Source of the DNA: Sphingobacterium sp.
GTDB taxonomy: Bacteria; Bacteroidota; Bacteroidia; SpSt-205
Assembly: GCA_028276345.1 (NCBI GenBank)
Contig: JAPYWM010000029.1
Location: forward strand, 1-10,290
Length of the DNA: 10,290 bases
Reading direction: 5' to 3'
Part shown: piece by piece, positions 1-6,953 of the stretch
Position numbering within the stretch: position 1 is the stretch's first letter
Layout of the letters: the number at the start of each line of letters is the position of its first letter
The notes under the pieces: model-generated
Database searches by the model: none
What the model saw: the letters and a program-made list of their open reading frames with translations, nothing else
What the model was told of the DNA's origin: nothing
Translations under genes and position numbers: made by a program

Positions 1-2398
1 ACTTCGGTGACTGCCCAGCCGCAATCCACCGCTGCACTTGGAATTTCAGCTCTTTGAAGAGGCGGGCGCTCTGGGCTTCGGCTTCGGCCCAGCGGATGAG
101 CCGATCCCAGTTTCGGATGAGCGCCTCATGGGAAATCGTCAGCGTGTCATTGGGGCTGAGCTCGGGCGATTCACCCGGTTCTAAATAGGGCTGTAAAAAG
201 CTATTGGTAGTTTCCCGGAAAAGTGCCGCTACACGGGCAACAACATGATGGTCTATCTGACTCTGGCCCAGGATGTCTGTAATTTCTTGTAAGGTCATCC
301 TGGCGCGCACGCCACGCCCTTCATCCAGCCGTGTAAGCGAAACGAAAATGGTCTCGGTGATTTTCTGCAGGAGAGCGAGGGGGAGGGTTTCGCCGTAGCG
401 CTGTTCGTAAAGGCGGTCTAAGCGGTTGTAGAGGGTTTCGGCGTGGGTATTGAGGACGTTTCGCAGGCGCCCCTGCTGGTAGAAAGCCGCTTCCTCAGCA
501 GGCAGCGTGGCCAAGTATTTCTCAAAGAGGGGGCGATCGGTCTCGGGTAGTTTGTGCGGGGCCAGGCCGCCCACCAGCGCATAATGGAGCAAATCCATCG
601 TTTCCTTCCCCTCTCGGGCGGCATGCCAGATGCGATGCAGGGCATGCTGGAGAACGGGCAGCTGGTCAATCCCATCGCCCAGATCGTTTAGCAGCCGCTG
701 GGTGAGCCGGGCCGTAATCGGGTCACCATTATTTTCTGCCGGCTTCTCAATTACTGCTTGAAATTCCTCCCGAGTAAGCCGCGGCACGAAGTACGTGCTT
801 TCACCTATCAGCTCAGCAAACCCATGAAACGCCACACATTGCCCGATATAATCCGAGCGCATCGTAAAGATCACCCAAATGGGTAGGTTATCCCGCTGGG
901 CGAGGCGAATCGTCTCCGAAAGGAGGTTGACAGTGATCTGGGCCAGGGGCGAAGCAACGCCACCGACATAGTTTTCTTCGTTGGTGAAGAACTCCTCAAA
1001 CTGGTCTACCAGGATGAGGAGGTTGGCGCCCTGGCGGAGACGCTTGGATTTTTCGGCATCGGGGAGGCTGAGGAATTCGGGGCTGGTGGGGTCTACGAAA
1101 GCCGAGGAGCTCTTATAGAGGTCTACGAGGGCCGAGAAGCCGTAAGTGAGGCGCTCTTCCACAGTGGCGGGGTTGCTAAAACCGAGGGCGGCGGCAAGAC
1201 TCTGGGCGAGGTTGGTGAGAGGACGTTTTTCCGGGCGGAGCGTGGCGATAGCCCATCGGGGGTAAGGCGACGGCAGACGATTGGCACGCAGGGCTGGCAA
1301 TATCCCCGCAAAGACCAGCGAGGACTTCCCGTCCCCACTGGCACCGGTTACCATGACAAATTTCTTTTCAGCCAGCTGGCTGAGGAGCTTATCCACATGG
1401 CGCTCCCGCCCGTGGAAGAAGAGCGCATCTATCTCTTCAAAGGGGCGCAGGCCGATGTACGGGCACAGGCGGGGGCTATCGGGCCAGGTGGAGGCGTGTC
1501 TGGCTATCTGGAAAGCCGCTTCAATAGCTGGGGCCAGCTCGGAGGCGGGCCGTAGCTCCAGGCGAATGTTGGGAACTTTCAGGTGGAGGTGGCGGTTGCG
1601 GGCAGGCTCGGGCAGCCCTAACAAAAGAATGGGCGTTGGCTGTGAGAGCCCGCCCCCGCTTTTCCAGAGGTAGGTAGCAGAAGCTACCGCCCAGTCCCCC
1701 GCCTCTTCAAAGAGAAACACCACCAGCCGGCTCTCCCGATAGAGCCGCTCCGCTTCCCGATAGTCCTCTACGGCATTTTCGGGCCGAAAGGCGAGCGTTT
1801 GCGTGCGGTACTTCTCCGAAAGCCCCTCAATAAGCTGATAAAAAGGTTCCGCATCCTGAATGTTGTGAATGAAGGCAATGTCGTAGAGTTTGACGGCCTG
1901 GCGGGCTTCTACGGCCTCCCGGAGAAAGGCGTGGATCTCCTGGATCAGGAGGGGAAGGCTCTGGGTGCGGGTGAGCATGACGCGAGGCGTGAGGGTATTC
2001 TCAATGTGGGTCAGAAGCTCACGGGCCTCCAAGTCCATGGGGCTCTGCTCATCAATGGGAGCCCAGACGATTAGCCGAAAGCGGGGGGAAGCCTGCGATA
2101 GCAGTGTATCATACTGCAAGCGCAGGAGGGAGGCGCCAGCATCGAGCTTGGGACCAGCATCACCCCCCACAATGAGCAGGGCCGCATCGTATGTCCGAGC
2201 TACCTCTTGCCAGAGCTGAACCAGACTCTTCCCCTCCGGAAGGGGAGGGCGACTGACCGAGTACCCAGCATTCTGAAGCATGATGGACAAAAGGTCGCGC
2301 TGGGCTGATTCCCGTTCACTCGTGAAGCCCAACCATATAGAAAAGAGCTGGACCTCCGCTCCAGATACCATAGCGGAAGTTCCCCCCTCAGCATGCAT
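1..2398 (-). CDS. Tandem TIR-like domain / nSTAND1 NTPase protein (3'-truncated by window edge)
   Basis: Reading the minus strand from the ATG at 2398 gives 799 uninterrupted codons that run off the window, so the C-terminus is missing. Residues 15-160 look like a divergent TIR-like (DUF4062-like) Rossmann domain (GFTSERESAQRDLL, AGYSV, LLIVGGDAG). Residues 170-297 look like a second such domain (YDIAFIHNIQDAEPF, LVVFLF, PILLLGLP). A linker with PYIGLRPFEEIDALFFHGRE (313-332) leads into a STAND NTPase: Walker A GASGDGKSS (352-360), Walker B LLILVDQFEEF (460-470, with the nSTAND1 hallmark DQFEE), TMRSDY (512-517), LPVLQHALHRIW (580-591) and a winged-helix motif ISHEALIRNWDRL (755-767). In this family the helical segment seen at 775-795 is normally followed by a repeat sensor such as WD40, which would lie outside the window. 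Neither TIR-like domain shows an obvious catalytic glutamate, so NADase activity is doubtful. Such proteins are thought to act as ligand-triggered switches in signalling or antiphage defence; the role here is inferred. An in-frame TTG lies 6 codons upstream, but the ATG is better placed. Confidence 0.85.
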   Translation of the reverse strand, partial: MHAEGGTSAMVSGAEVQLFSIWLGFTSERESAQRDLLSIMLQNAGYSVSRPPLPEGKSLVQLWQEVARTYDAALLIVGGDAGPKLDAGASLLRLQYDTLLSQASPRFRLIVWAPIDEQSPMDLEARELLTHIENTLTPRVMLTRTQSLPLLIQEIHAFLREAVEARQAVKLYDIAFIHNIQDAEPFYQLIEGLSEKYRTQTLAFRPENAVEDYREAERLYRESRLVVFLFEEAGDWAVASATYLWKSGGGLSQPTPILLLGLPEPARNRHLHLKVPNIRLELRPASELAPAIEAAFQIARHASTWPDSPRLCPYIGLRPFEEIDALFFHGRERHVDKLLSQLAEKKFVMVTGASGDGKSSLVFAGILPALRANRLPSPYPRWAIATLRPEKRPLTNLAQSLAAALGFSNPATVEERLTYGFSALVDLYKSSSAFVDPTSPEFLSLPDAEKSKRLRQGANLLILVDQFEEFFTNEENYVGGVASPLAQITVNLLSETIRLAQRDNLPIWVIFTMRSDYIGQCVAFHGFAELIGESTYFVPRLTREEFQAVIEKPAENNGDPITARLTQRLLNDLGDGIDQLPVLQHALHRIWHAAREGKETMDLLHYALVGGLAPHKLPETDRPLFEKYLATLPAEEAAFYQQGRLRNVLNTHAETLYNRLDRLYEQRYGETLPLALLQKITETIFVSLTRLDEGRGVRARMTLQEITDILGQSQIDHHVVARVAALFRETTNSFLQPYLEPGESPELSPNDTLTISHEALIRNWDRLIRWAEAEAQSARLFKELKFQVQRWIAAGQSPK

Positions 2399-2403
2399 AA
2401 TGG

Positions 2404-2411
2404 CAAGTTTA
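2404..2411 (-). promoter_or_regulatory. Putative -7 box (TAAACTTG) of the STAND gene
   Basis: TAAACTTG matches the Bacteroidota -7 consensus TAnnTTTG at five of six fixed positions and ends 5 nt before the ATG at 2398. I see no clear -33 TTG at the expected spacing. It is listed mainly because the other non-operon-internal genes here show the same motif at the same distance; alone it would be weak. Confidence 0.3.
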
Positions 2412-2483
2412 CGCAAAAAGCCTGAATCTCTCTGTGCGTATCTTGACTACCTGCCTTATTTATGCTACTTACCCGCTTGCGAG

Positions 2484-2507
2484 GGCCTATCCCAGAGGAG
2501 GATAGCC
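2484..2507 (-). terminator. Hairpin just downstream of nusB
   Basis: On the minus strand, 5 nt after the nusB stop, GGCTATCC and GGATAGGCC can pair into an 8-bp stem with one bulged G and a 7-nt loop. It could end or protect the ndk-leucine dehydrogenase-nusB transcript before the STAND gene. No T-run follows, so it is not a canonical intrinsic terminator. The rest of the 113-bp gap (2399-2511) would hold the STAND promoter. Confidence 0.35.
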
Positions 2508-2511
2508 GCTT

Positions 2512-3021
2512 TTAGAGGGGTTTCTGAGCTATGGGGCTGTGGGGGTCTTGGCTGAGGCTGCGCCGGATGGCATCTAATAAGCCATTCACGAAGCCAGCGC
2601 TCCGGGCCGTGCCATAGGTTTTGGCGATCTCAATCCACTCATTTAGCGTAACCCGGATTGGAATATCGGGGAAGTTTAGCATCTCGTACAGGCCACACAG
2701 CAAAATGCACTTATCCACCATGAAAAGCCTATCCCATGTCCACCCCACCAGATGTTTTTCAATCAAGCCACGAAGTTGGGGGAGATTTCGCACAGTGCCG
2801 AAAAACATTTCTCTTAGGAACTCGGCATTGTGTGGCGCTTCTACTTTTGCTGCCTCGTGGAGCTCTTCCAAAAGGTAGGCAAAAACTTCTTCGGCGGGGG
2901 TTTCGCTCACGAGATGCGCATACAAGGCCTGCATAACCCGTACCCGCAGCTTGTGGCGGGAGATGATGACAGAGGCGGACTCTTGCGTGGTCTCCTTACT
3001 GAGGTTTTCCTGGTTCGTCAT
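2512..3021 (-). CDS. nusB: Transcription antitermination factor NusB
   Basis: This 169-aa, mainly helical protein matches NusB. That RNA-binding factor works with NusE (S10) at boxA in rRNA leaders to keep RNA polymerase processive. The N-terminal signature SRHKLRVRVMQALYA lies at about residues 20-34. The C-terminal core runs from about 93 to 151: WTWDRLFMVDKCILLCGLYEML, then FPDIPIRVTLNEWIEIAKTY and FVNGLLDAI. The FPDIP-VTLNE-IEIAK stretch is typical of Bacteroidota NusB. Many Bacteroidota homologues are nearer 300 aa; this one is compact like the E. coli protein. It is the last gene of the ndk operon, 20 nt after the dehydrogenase stop. No TAnnTTTG box precedes its start, which fits co-transcription. 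Confidence 0.92.
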   Translation of the reverse strand: MTNQENLSKETTQESASVIISRHKLRVRVMQALYAHLVSETPAEEVFAYLLEELHEAAKVEAPHNAEFLREMFFGTVRNLPQLRGLIEKHLVGWTWDRLFMVDKCILLCGLYEMLNFPDIPIRVTLNEWIEIAKTYGTARSAGFVNGLLDAIRRSLSQDPHSPIAQKPL

Positions 3022-3041
3022 AGTTGGGGATGAAGTCTGGG

Positions 3042-4136
3042 TCAGGCCAAAGATAAGGCAGATGGCTGATGGAAGGTGCGCACACGTAAGCCCGCAATAG
3101 CCCGGATACGTTCCTGGGCGAGCTGCATAGCGGCTTCGTGGGGGGTAATGCCGCGCTTTTCTGCCGCCTGGTATACATCCAGAAGGGCCTGATAGATATA
3201 TTCCGTCCGGGCCAGCGCCCGTTGCCGATTGTAGCCTTCCAGCTCGGTGTAGACGTTGATGAGCCCCCCAGCGTTGATGAGGAAGTCAGGGGCGTAGAGG
3301 ATGCCCCGCTCAGCTAAGCGCTGGCTATCAGCCTCTTCATCAGCGAGCTGGTTATTGGCGGAGCCAACGATGGCGGCGCACTGGAGGTGGGGAATGGTAC
3401 TTTCATTCAAGACGGCCCCCCGGGCGCAGGGCGCCAGAATATCCACCGGCTGCTTGTACCACTCGTCAGGGGCGACGGCCTGTACCTTGTAGCGTCGTGC
3501 TGCTTCTTCCAGCTGGGCGGCGCTGAGGTCTGTCGCCAGCAAAACCGCCCCTTCCTGATAGAGTCTCTCTGCTAATGCCCAACCTACCTTTCCCAGCCCC
3601 TGAATGAGGATCCGCACCCCCTGCAAAGACTCAGTTCCTGTAAGCTTCTTCCAGGTGGCCTTCATCGATAGGTACACGCCATAGGCGGTTACGGGCGAAG
3701 GGTCCCCACTCCCGCCCATTTCCTCCGGCAAGCCCGTCACATGGCGGGTTTCCATCCGGATATAGGTCATGTCCTTCACCGATACGCCCATATCCTCCGC
3801 CGTGATGTAAAGCCCATTCAGACTCTCCACAAACTGCCCGAAGCGCCGCAGGAGGGCTTCATTTTTGAGAACCAAGGGATCGCCAATGATGACCGATTTG
3901 CCGCCGCCTAAGTTCAGCCCACTAATGGCGGCCTTGTAGGTCATACCCCGCGAAAGCCGGAGCACATCTACCAGCGCCTCGGCTTCCGACTGGTAGGGCC
4001 AAAAGCGCACCCCGCCCAGAGACGGCCCCAGCGTCGTATCATGAACGGCTATAATAGCCCGTAGCGACACCCCCGCATCATAGCAAAACATCACTTGCTG
4101 GTGGCCCATCTCGGCCATTCTTTCCAGAGGTGTCAT
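3042..4136 (-). CDS. Leucine dehydrogenase (Glu/Leu/Phe/Val dehydrogenase family)
   Basis: NAD-dependent oxidative deamination of branched-chain amino acids to 2-oxo acids plus ammonium, in the cytoplasm. The 364-aa length is typical of leucine dehydrogenases. The key residues fall at exactly the positions used for Bacillus enzymes: Lys68 (in MTYKAAISGLNLGGGKS), catalytic Lys80, and Asp115 in TAEDMG. The Rossmann motif GLGKVG is at 180-185, with an acidic residue (Asp203) ending the second strand, which favours NAD over NADP. GGVR (41-44) and NAGGLINVYTEL near residue 290 are further family signatures. The start ATG overlaps the ndk stop (ATGA, 4 bp), implying translational coupling. Phenylalanine and valine dehydrogenases share these motifs, so substrate preference for leucine is likely but not proven by sequence. 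Confidence 0.88.
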   Translation of the reverse strand: MTPLERMAEMGHQQVMFCYDAGVSLRAIIAVHDTTLGPSLGGVRFWPYQSEAEALVDVLRLSRGMTYKAAISGLNLGGGKSVIIGDPLVLKNEALLRRFGQFVESLNGLYITAEDMGVSVKDMTYIRMETRHVTGLPEEMGGSGDPSPVTAYGVYLSMKATWKKLTGTESLQGVRILIQGLGKVGWALAERLYQEGAVLLATDLSAAQLEEAARRYKVQAVAPDEWYKQPVDILAPCARGAVLNESTIPHLQCAAIVGSANNQLADEEADSQRLAERGILYAPDFLINAGGLINVYTELEGYNRQRALARTEYIYQALLDVYQAAEKRGITPHEAAMQLAQERIRAIAGLRVRTFHQPSALSLA

Positions 4137-4582
4137 ACCGCTACGACTTCGGCATTGAGACTAACCAGCTCCAGCTCGGAGAAGAAGAAGGCAATTTCCC
4201 GCCGGGCTGAGGTCGGACTATCCGAACCGTGTACGGCATTGCGCTCAATATTCTGCGCGTACCGGGCCCGGAGAGTATTCGGCTCGGCCTTAGCCGGATC
4301 GGTCGCACCCATGAGCTGCCGGTACCTTTCCACGGCATTTTCCCCTTCTATCACAAAGGCTACCACCGGCCCGCTCGTCATAAATTCCACCAGCGACGCA
4401 AAAAACGGCCGCTCCCGATGCACAGCATAAAACGCCTCTGCCTGCGCCCGAGAGAGCCGCAACATCTTCATCGCTGCAATCCGAAAACCAGCCGCTTCAA
4501 TGTCTGATAGGATGCGCCCCATCAGTCCTGCCTCCACAGCATCGGGCTTGATAAGCCCTAAGGTGTGCGCAACTGCCGCCAT
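4133..4582 (-). CDS. ndk: Nucleoside diphosphate kinase
   Basis: Transfers the gamma-phosphate between nucleoside triphosphates and diphosphates through a phospho-histidine, balancing NTP and dNTP pools. At 149 aa it has the standard family length. Visible motifs are LGLIKPDAVEAG (residues 8-19, with the conserved KPDA), the RPFF (58-61) and TSGPVVAFVIEG (69-80) segments, and the active-site signature NAVHGSDS with catalytic His118. A Bacteroidota-like variant, PNTLRARYAQNIE, replaces the common PGTIRGDF stretch before the active site. It is the first gene of the operon with leucine dehydrogenase and nusB, and its promoter region (4583-4675) is shared divergently with the ligase-like gene. 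The function is secure. Confidence 0.97.
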   Translation of the reverse strand: MAAVAHTLGLIKPDAVEAGLMGRILSDIEAAGFRIAAMKMLRLSRAQAEAFYAVHRERPFFASLVEFMTSGPVVAFVIEGENAVERYRQLMGATDPAKAEPNTLRARYAQNIERNAVHGSDSPTSARREIAFFFSELELVSLNAEVVAV

Positions 4583-4589
4583 ACCGCCG

Positions 4590-4597
4590 CAAAGCTA
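4590..4597 (-). promoter_or_regulatory. Putative -7 box (TAGCTTTG) of the ndk operon
   Basis: TAGCTTTG is an exact match to the Bacteroidota TAnnTTTG -7 consensus and ends 7 nt before the ndk ATG. If used, transcription would start at or within a base or two of the start codon. No convincing -33 TTTG sits about 20 nt upstream. Confidence 0.45.
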
Positions 4598-4663
4598 CGA
4601 GTTTTACCCCATCGGCCAGAGAAAGCGCATAGAAGACAAAGCGGGCAGGCCGGGGAATTTCCC

Positions 4664-4671
4664 TAAGTTGG
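4664..4671 (+). promoter_or_regulatory. Putative -7 box (TAAGTTGG) of the ligase-like gene
   Basis: TAAGTTGG matches TAnnTTTG at five of six fixed positions and ends exactly 4 nt before the ATG at 4676, the same spacing as for lysS and the TonB receptor. It lies in the 93-bp divergent region shared with ndk. No clear -33 element is seen. Confidence 0.3.
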
Positions 4672-4675
4672 GCGT

Positions 4676-5302
4676 ATGGCGAATGGCGCAAAGGGCACCA
4701 AAGAGGCGATAGCCCTTTTCTGGCACTTACATCAGCCTATGGCCCGCGACTGGGAGAGCCTGCGAGCCTATATCCTGCGCGCACCAGAAGCGGAAGCCTG
4801 GCTCTTTCTAAAACTCCTTTCGGGAAGTTATTGGTATCCGCGCACGACAGCTCAGACGCTTATCCGAGTCGTAGCGCATTTTTCGGCTTTGCCAGAAGCG
4901 ATTTTGCACTATAGTGTGCGGGAGGTTGGGGATACGGCGGAGGCGCTTACCCTGACGCTCATTCCGCCAGGAAGGCCCGCTATGGGATTTCCAGAGGAGG
5001 TGGGGCGGTGGCTTATGGAGGAGCTGCCAGGGCTCACGCGCTCGGAAGAGCGCCTGACAACTAGGCTTACGCCCTTGTGGCAGAGCTTAGCGCAGGAGGA
5101 GGCCTTCTTCCTCCATAAGGTGCTCCTACATTCGGCCCATTTGCCGGCGCTGCGGCCCCCTATGGCAGGCACCCGAAGGGCTTCTCACCTCGGCTCCCTC
5201 CTTCGTGCGCGCTGGTCGGCCTTCTCAGAAGAAACCCTCCTCACGTGCTTGCGCACCCATCTCACCCCACCCACCACGACCACGCAGCCCACACTTTTTT
5301 AG
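4676..5302 (+). CDS. Orphan DNA ligase N-terminal-domain-like protein
   Basis: This 208-aa protein resembles the N-terminal DNA-binding domain of ATP-dependent DNA ligases (DNA_ligase_A_N) and nothing else in such enzymes. Residues 11-98 follow the ligase pattern: an IALFWHLHQ helix, then EAWLFLKLLSG, a RTT...L...V segment, LPEAILHYSVREVGDTAEAL and LIPPG. This parallels the SGRRP..RTV.., LP..LFEESY..VGDLAET and LLLPP order of bacterial ligases. Residues 136-152 (QSLAQEEAFFLHKVLLH) parallel the ERFVFNKLITGG helix. The nucleotidyltransferase domain with its KxDG lysine and the OB fold are absent. The C-terminal 50 residues are diverged and end in a Thr/Pro-rich tail. It could be a truncated ligase relic or a free-standing DNA-binding module. 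The frame is intact and 19 nt separate it from lysS, so the two may be co-transcribed. Homology is by eye and not certain. Confidence 0.6.
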   Translation: MANGAKGTKEAIALFWHLHQPMARDWESLRAYILRAPEAEAWLFLKLLSGSYWYPRTTAQTLIRVVAHFSALPEAILHYSVREVGDTAEALTLTLIPPGRPAMGFPEEVGRWLMEELPGLTRSEERLTTRLTPLWQSLAQEEAFFLHKVLLHSAHLPALRPPMAGTRRASHLGSLLRARWSAFSEETLLTCLRTHLTPPTTTTQPTLF

Positions 5303-5309
5303 GGCGTCG

Positions 5310-5317
5310 TAGCTTTG
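5310..5317 (+). promoter_or_regulatory. Putative -7 box (TAGCTTTG) of lysS
   Basis: An exact TAnnTTTG match, identical in sequence to the ndk box, ends 4 nt before the lysS ATG and lies wholly inside the 19-nt gap after the upstream gene. It suggests lysS has its own promoter, giving a leaderless transcript, besides possible read-through from the ligase-like gene. No clear -33 box is visible. Confidence 0.4.
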
Positions 5318-5321
5318 CCCC

Positions 5322-6830
5322 ATGGAGCCCCTCCGCCAAGAAAAACTCCAGCGCCTCCTCGCTCTGGGCATCCCGCCATACAGCGGCGAACCCTTTCCGC
5401 CTAATACCACCGCCGCTGAGATTTTGCGCTTCTACCCCCAAAATAAACTCGACTTCAAGCAGGTGCGCCTCGCTGGCCGCCTGTGGCGCAAACGCCTCAT
5501 GGGAAAAGCCTCCTTCGCCGTCCTCCGGGATGAATCCGGCGATATTCAGCTCTACTTCCAGCGGGATGACTTCGCCCACAAGCCCGAGCTCTACGACGAG
5601 GTCTTCAAAAAACTCTTAGACCTGGGCGACATCATCGGCGTAGAAGGCTTCGTCTTTACCACCAAAACCGGCGAAATCACCGTCCATGTCCAAAACTTTC
5701 GCCTCTTAGCTAAGTGCCTCCACCCCCTCCCCATCGAAAAAGCCACCGAAGACAAAGTCTACGCCGCCTTCACAGACCCCGAACTGCGCTACCGCATGCG
5801 CTATGTGGACCTCATCGTGCACTTGGGCGTGCGCGAACTCTTCCGCAAACGCACACTAATCGTCCAGACTATTCGCGACTTCTTCAATAGCCGAAACTTT
5901 TTAGAGGTAGAAACGCCCATCTTACAGCCTGTTTATGGAGGCGCCTTTGCACGACCTTTCACGACGCACCTGGAGGCCCTCGACATGACGCTGTATCTAC
6001 GCATCGCTAACGAACTCTATCTCAAGCGGCTGATCATCGGGGGTTTCCCCGGCGTATACGAATTCTCAAAAGACTTCCGCAATGAGGGCATCGACCGCTT
6101 CCATAACCCTGAGTTTACCCAAGTGGAGCTTTATGTGGCCTATCAGGACTACTACTGGATGAAAATCCTCGTGGAAGAGCTTCTCCATGAGGTCGTCCAA
6201 AAAGTGCACGGCTCTCCCAAAATAACCTACCAGGGTAAAGAGATTGACTGGACGCCGCCATTTCGGACGGTGACTTATTATGAAGCCCTGAAAGACGTCT
6301 TAGGCGTGGAGGTACGCGCCCTCTCGAACGACGAGCTAAAAAATCTCATCGCGCAGCGGGGCCTACCCTTGCCAGAGCCGCCGTATGAGCGGGCCGACCT
6401 GATCGATACGCTTTTTGGGAAGGTCGTGGAACCGAGTTTTATTCAGCCTACATTTGTGATGGACTACCCGGTGGAAATCAGTCCGCTGGCGCGGCGGCAT
6501 CGGCATGATCCCACCGTAACCGAACGTTTTGAACTGATTGTAGCTGGGAAGGAGATAGCCAATGCGTACTCGGAGCTGAATGACCCGATCGATCAGCGGG
6601 AGCGGCTTTTACGGCAGGCGGCGCTGCGCGAGGCGGGGGGAATGGAAGCTATGCCCATGGATGCGGACTTTTTGCGTGCTCTGGAATACGGCATGCCCCC
6701 GACAGCTGGATTAGGGCTGGGGATTGACCGGCTGACCATGCTGCTGACTGATGCCCCCAGCATCCAGGAGGTGATTTTCTTCCCCCTCTTGCGGCCGGAG
6801 AATAAACCTGCCCCCCAAGAAGATGCCTAA
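5322..6830 (+). CDS. lysS: Lysyl-tRNA synthetase, class II
   Basis: Charges tRNA-Lys with lysine using ATP, in the cytoplasm. The 502-aa length matches bacterial class II LysRS. An N-terminal OB-fold anticodon-binding domain spans roughly residues 45-130 (VRLAGRLWRKRLMGKASFAVLRD and the strands after it). The catalytic core shows class II motif 1 (FLEVETPILQP, 193-203), the LysRS-specific stretch RPFTTHLEALDMTLYLRIAN (211-230), motif 2 (FRNEGIDRFHNPEFT, 252-266) and motif 3 (GLGLGIDRLTMLLT, 463-476). GKEIANAYSELNDP (409-422) is the usual lysine-pocket region. Near the C-terminus, ALEYGMPPTAGLG is the family signature. The start follows a TAnnTTTG box by 4 nt. G/C skew and codon choice change along the gene (see findings). 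Function is secure. Confidence 0.97.
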   Translation: MEPLRQEKLQRLLALGIPPYSGEPFPPNTTAAEILRFYPQNKLDFKQVRLAGRLWRKRLMGKASFAVLRDESGDIQLYFQRDDFAHKPELYDEVFKKLLDLGDIIGVEGFVFTTKTGEITVHVQNFRLLAKCLHPLPIEKATEDKVYAAFTDPELRYRMRYVDLIVHLGVRELFRKRTLIVQTIRDFFNSRNFLEVETPILQPVYGGAFARPFTTHLEALDMTLYLRIANELYLKRLIIGGFPGVYEFSKDFRNEGIDRFHNPEFTQVELYVAYQDYYWMKILVEELLHEVVQKVHGSPKITYQGKEIDWTPPFRTVTYYEALKDVLGVEVRALSNDELKNLIAQRGLPLPEPPYERADLIDTLFGKVVEPSFIQPTFVMDYPVEISPLARRHRHDPTVTERFELIVAGKEIANAYSELNDPIDQRERLLRQAALREAGGMEAMPMDADFLRALEYGMPPTAGLGLGIDRLTMLLTDAPSIQEVIFFPLLRPENKPAPQEDA

Positions 6831-6953
6831 ACGCAAGCAACTTCCCTCCCTCGTGCCAAGCTGAGGCCGCTGCTGGGGGGCATGGAACGGACCCGATTCA
6901 CCGCCTAAGCGCCAAAAGACGAAACCCCAAAAAGCGCGTCTTCCGGATAGGTA
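6831..6953. other. Convergent intergenic region with a weak hairpin
   Basis: This 123-bp gap lies between the converging ends of lysS and the TonB receptor gene. AAGACG (6916-6921) and CGTCTT (6937-6942) can form a 6-bp stem around a 15-nt loop. On the minus strand the stem runs directly into further Ts (CGTCTTTTGG), so it could be a weak terminator for the receptor gene. I see no strong bidirectional terminator and no open reading frame of note. Confidence 0.3.

Noticed and set aside
1281..2219. Several 90-130 codon plus-strand frames opposite the STAND gene
   Set aside because: All are antisense to conserved STAND or TIR-like motifs and have low-complexity Arg/Ser/Gly-rich translations, so they are shadows.
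4636..4642. TTTG on the minus strand (CTTTGTC) as a -33 box for ndk
   Set aside because: It lies about 39 nt upstream of the TAGCTTTG box, roughly twice the usual -33/-7 spacing.
5240..5302. Frameshift joining the ligase-like gene to a lost catalytic domain
   Set aside because: Downstream sequence in all plus-strand frames is the start of lysS. No KxDG or other ligase nucleotidyltransferase motif is present, so there is no remnant to join.
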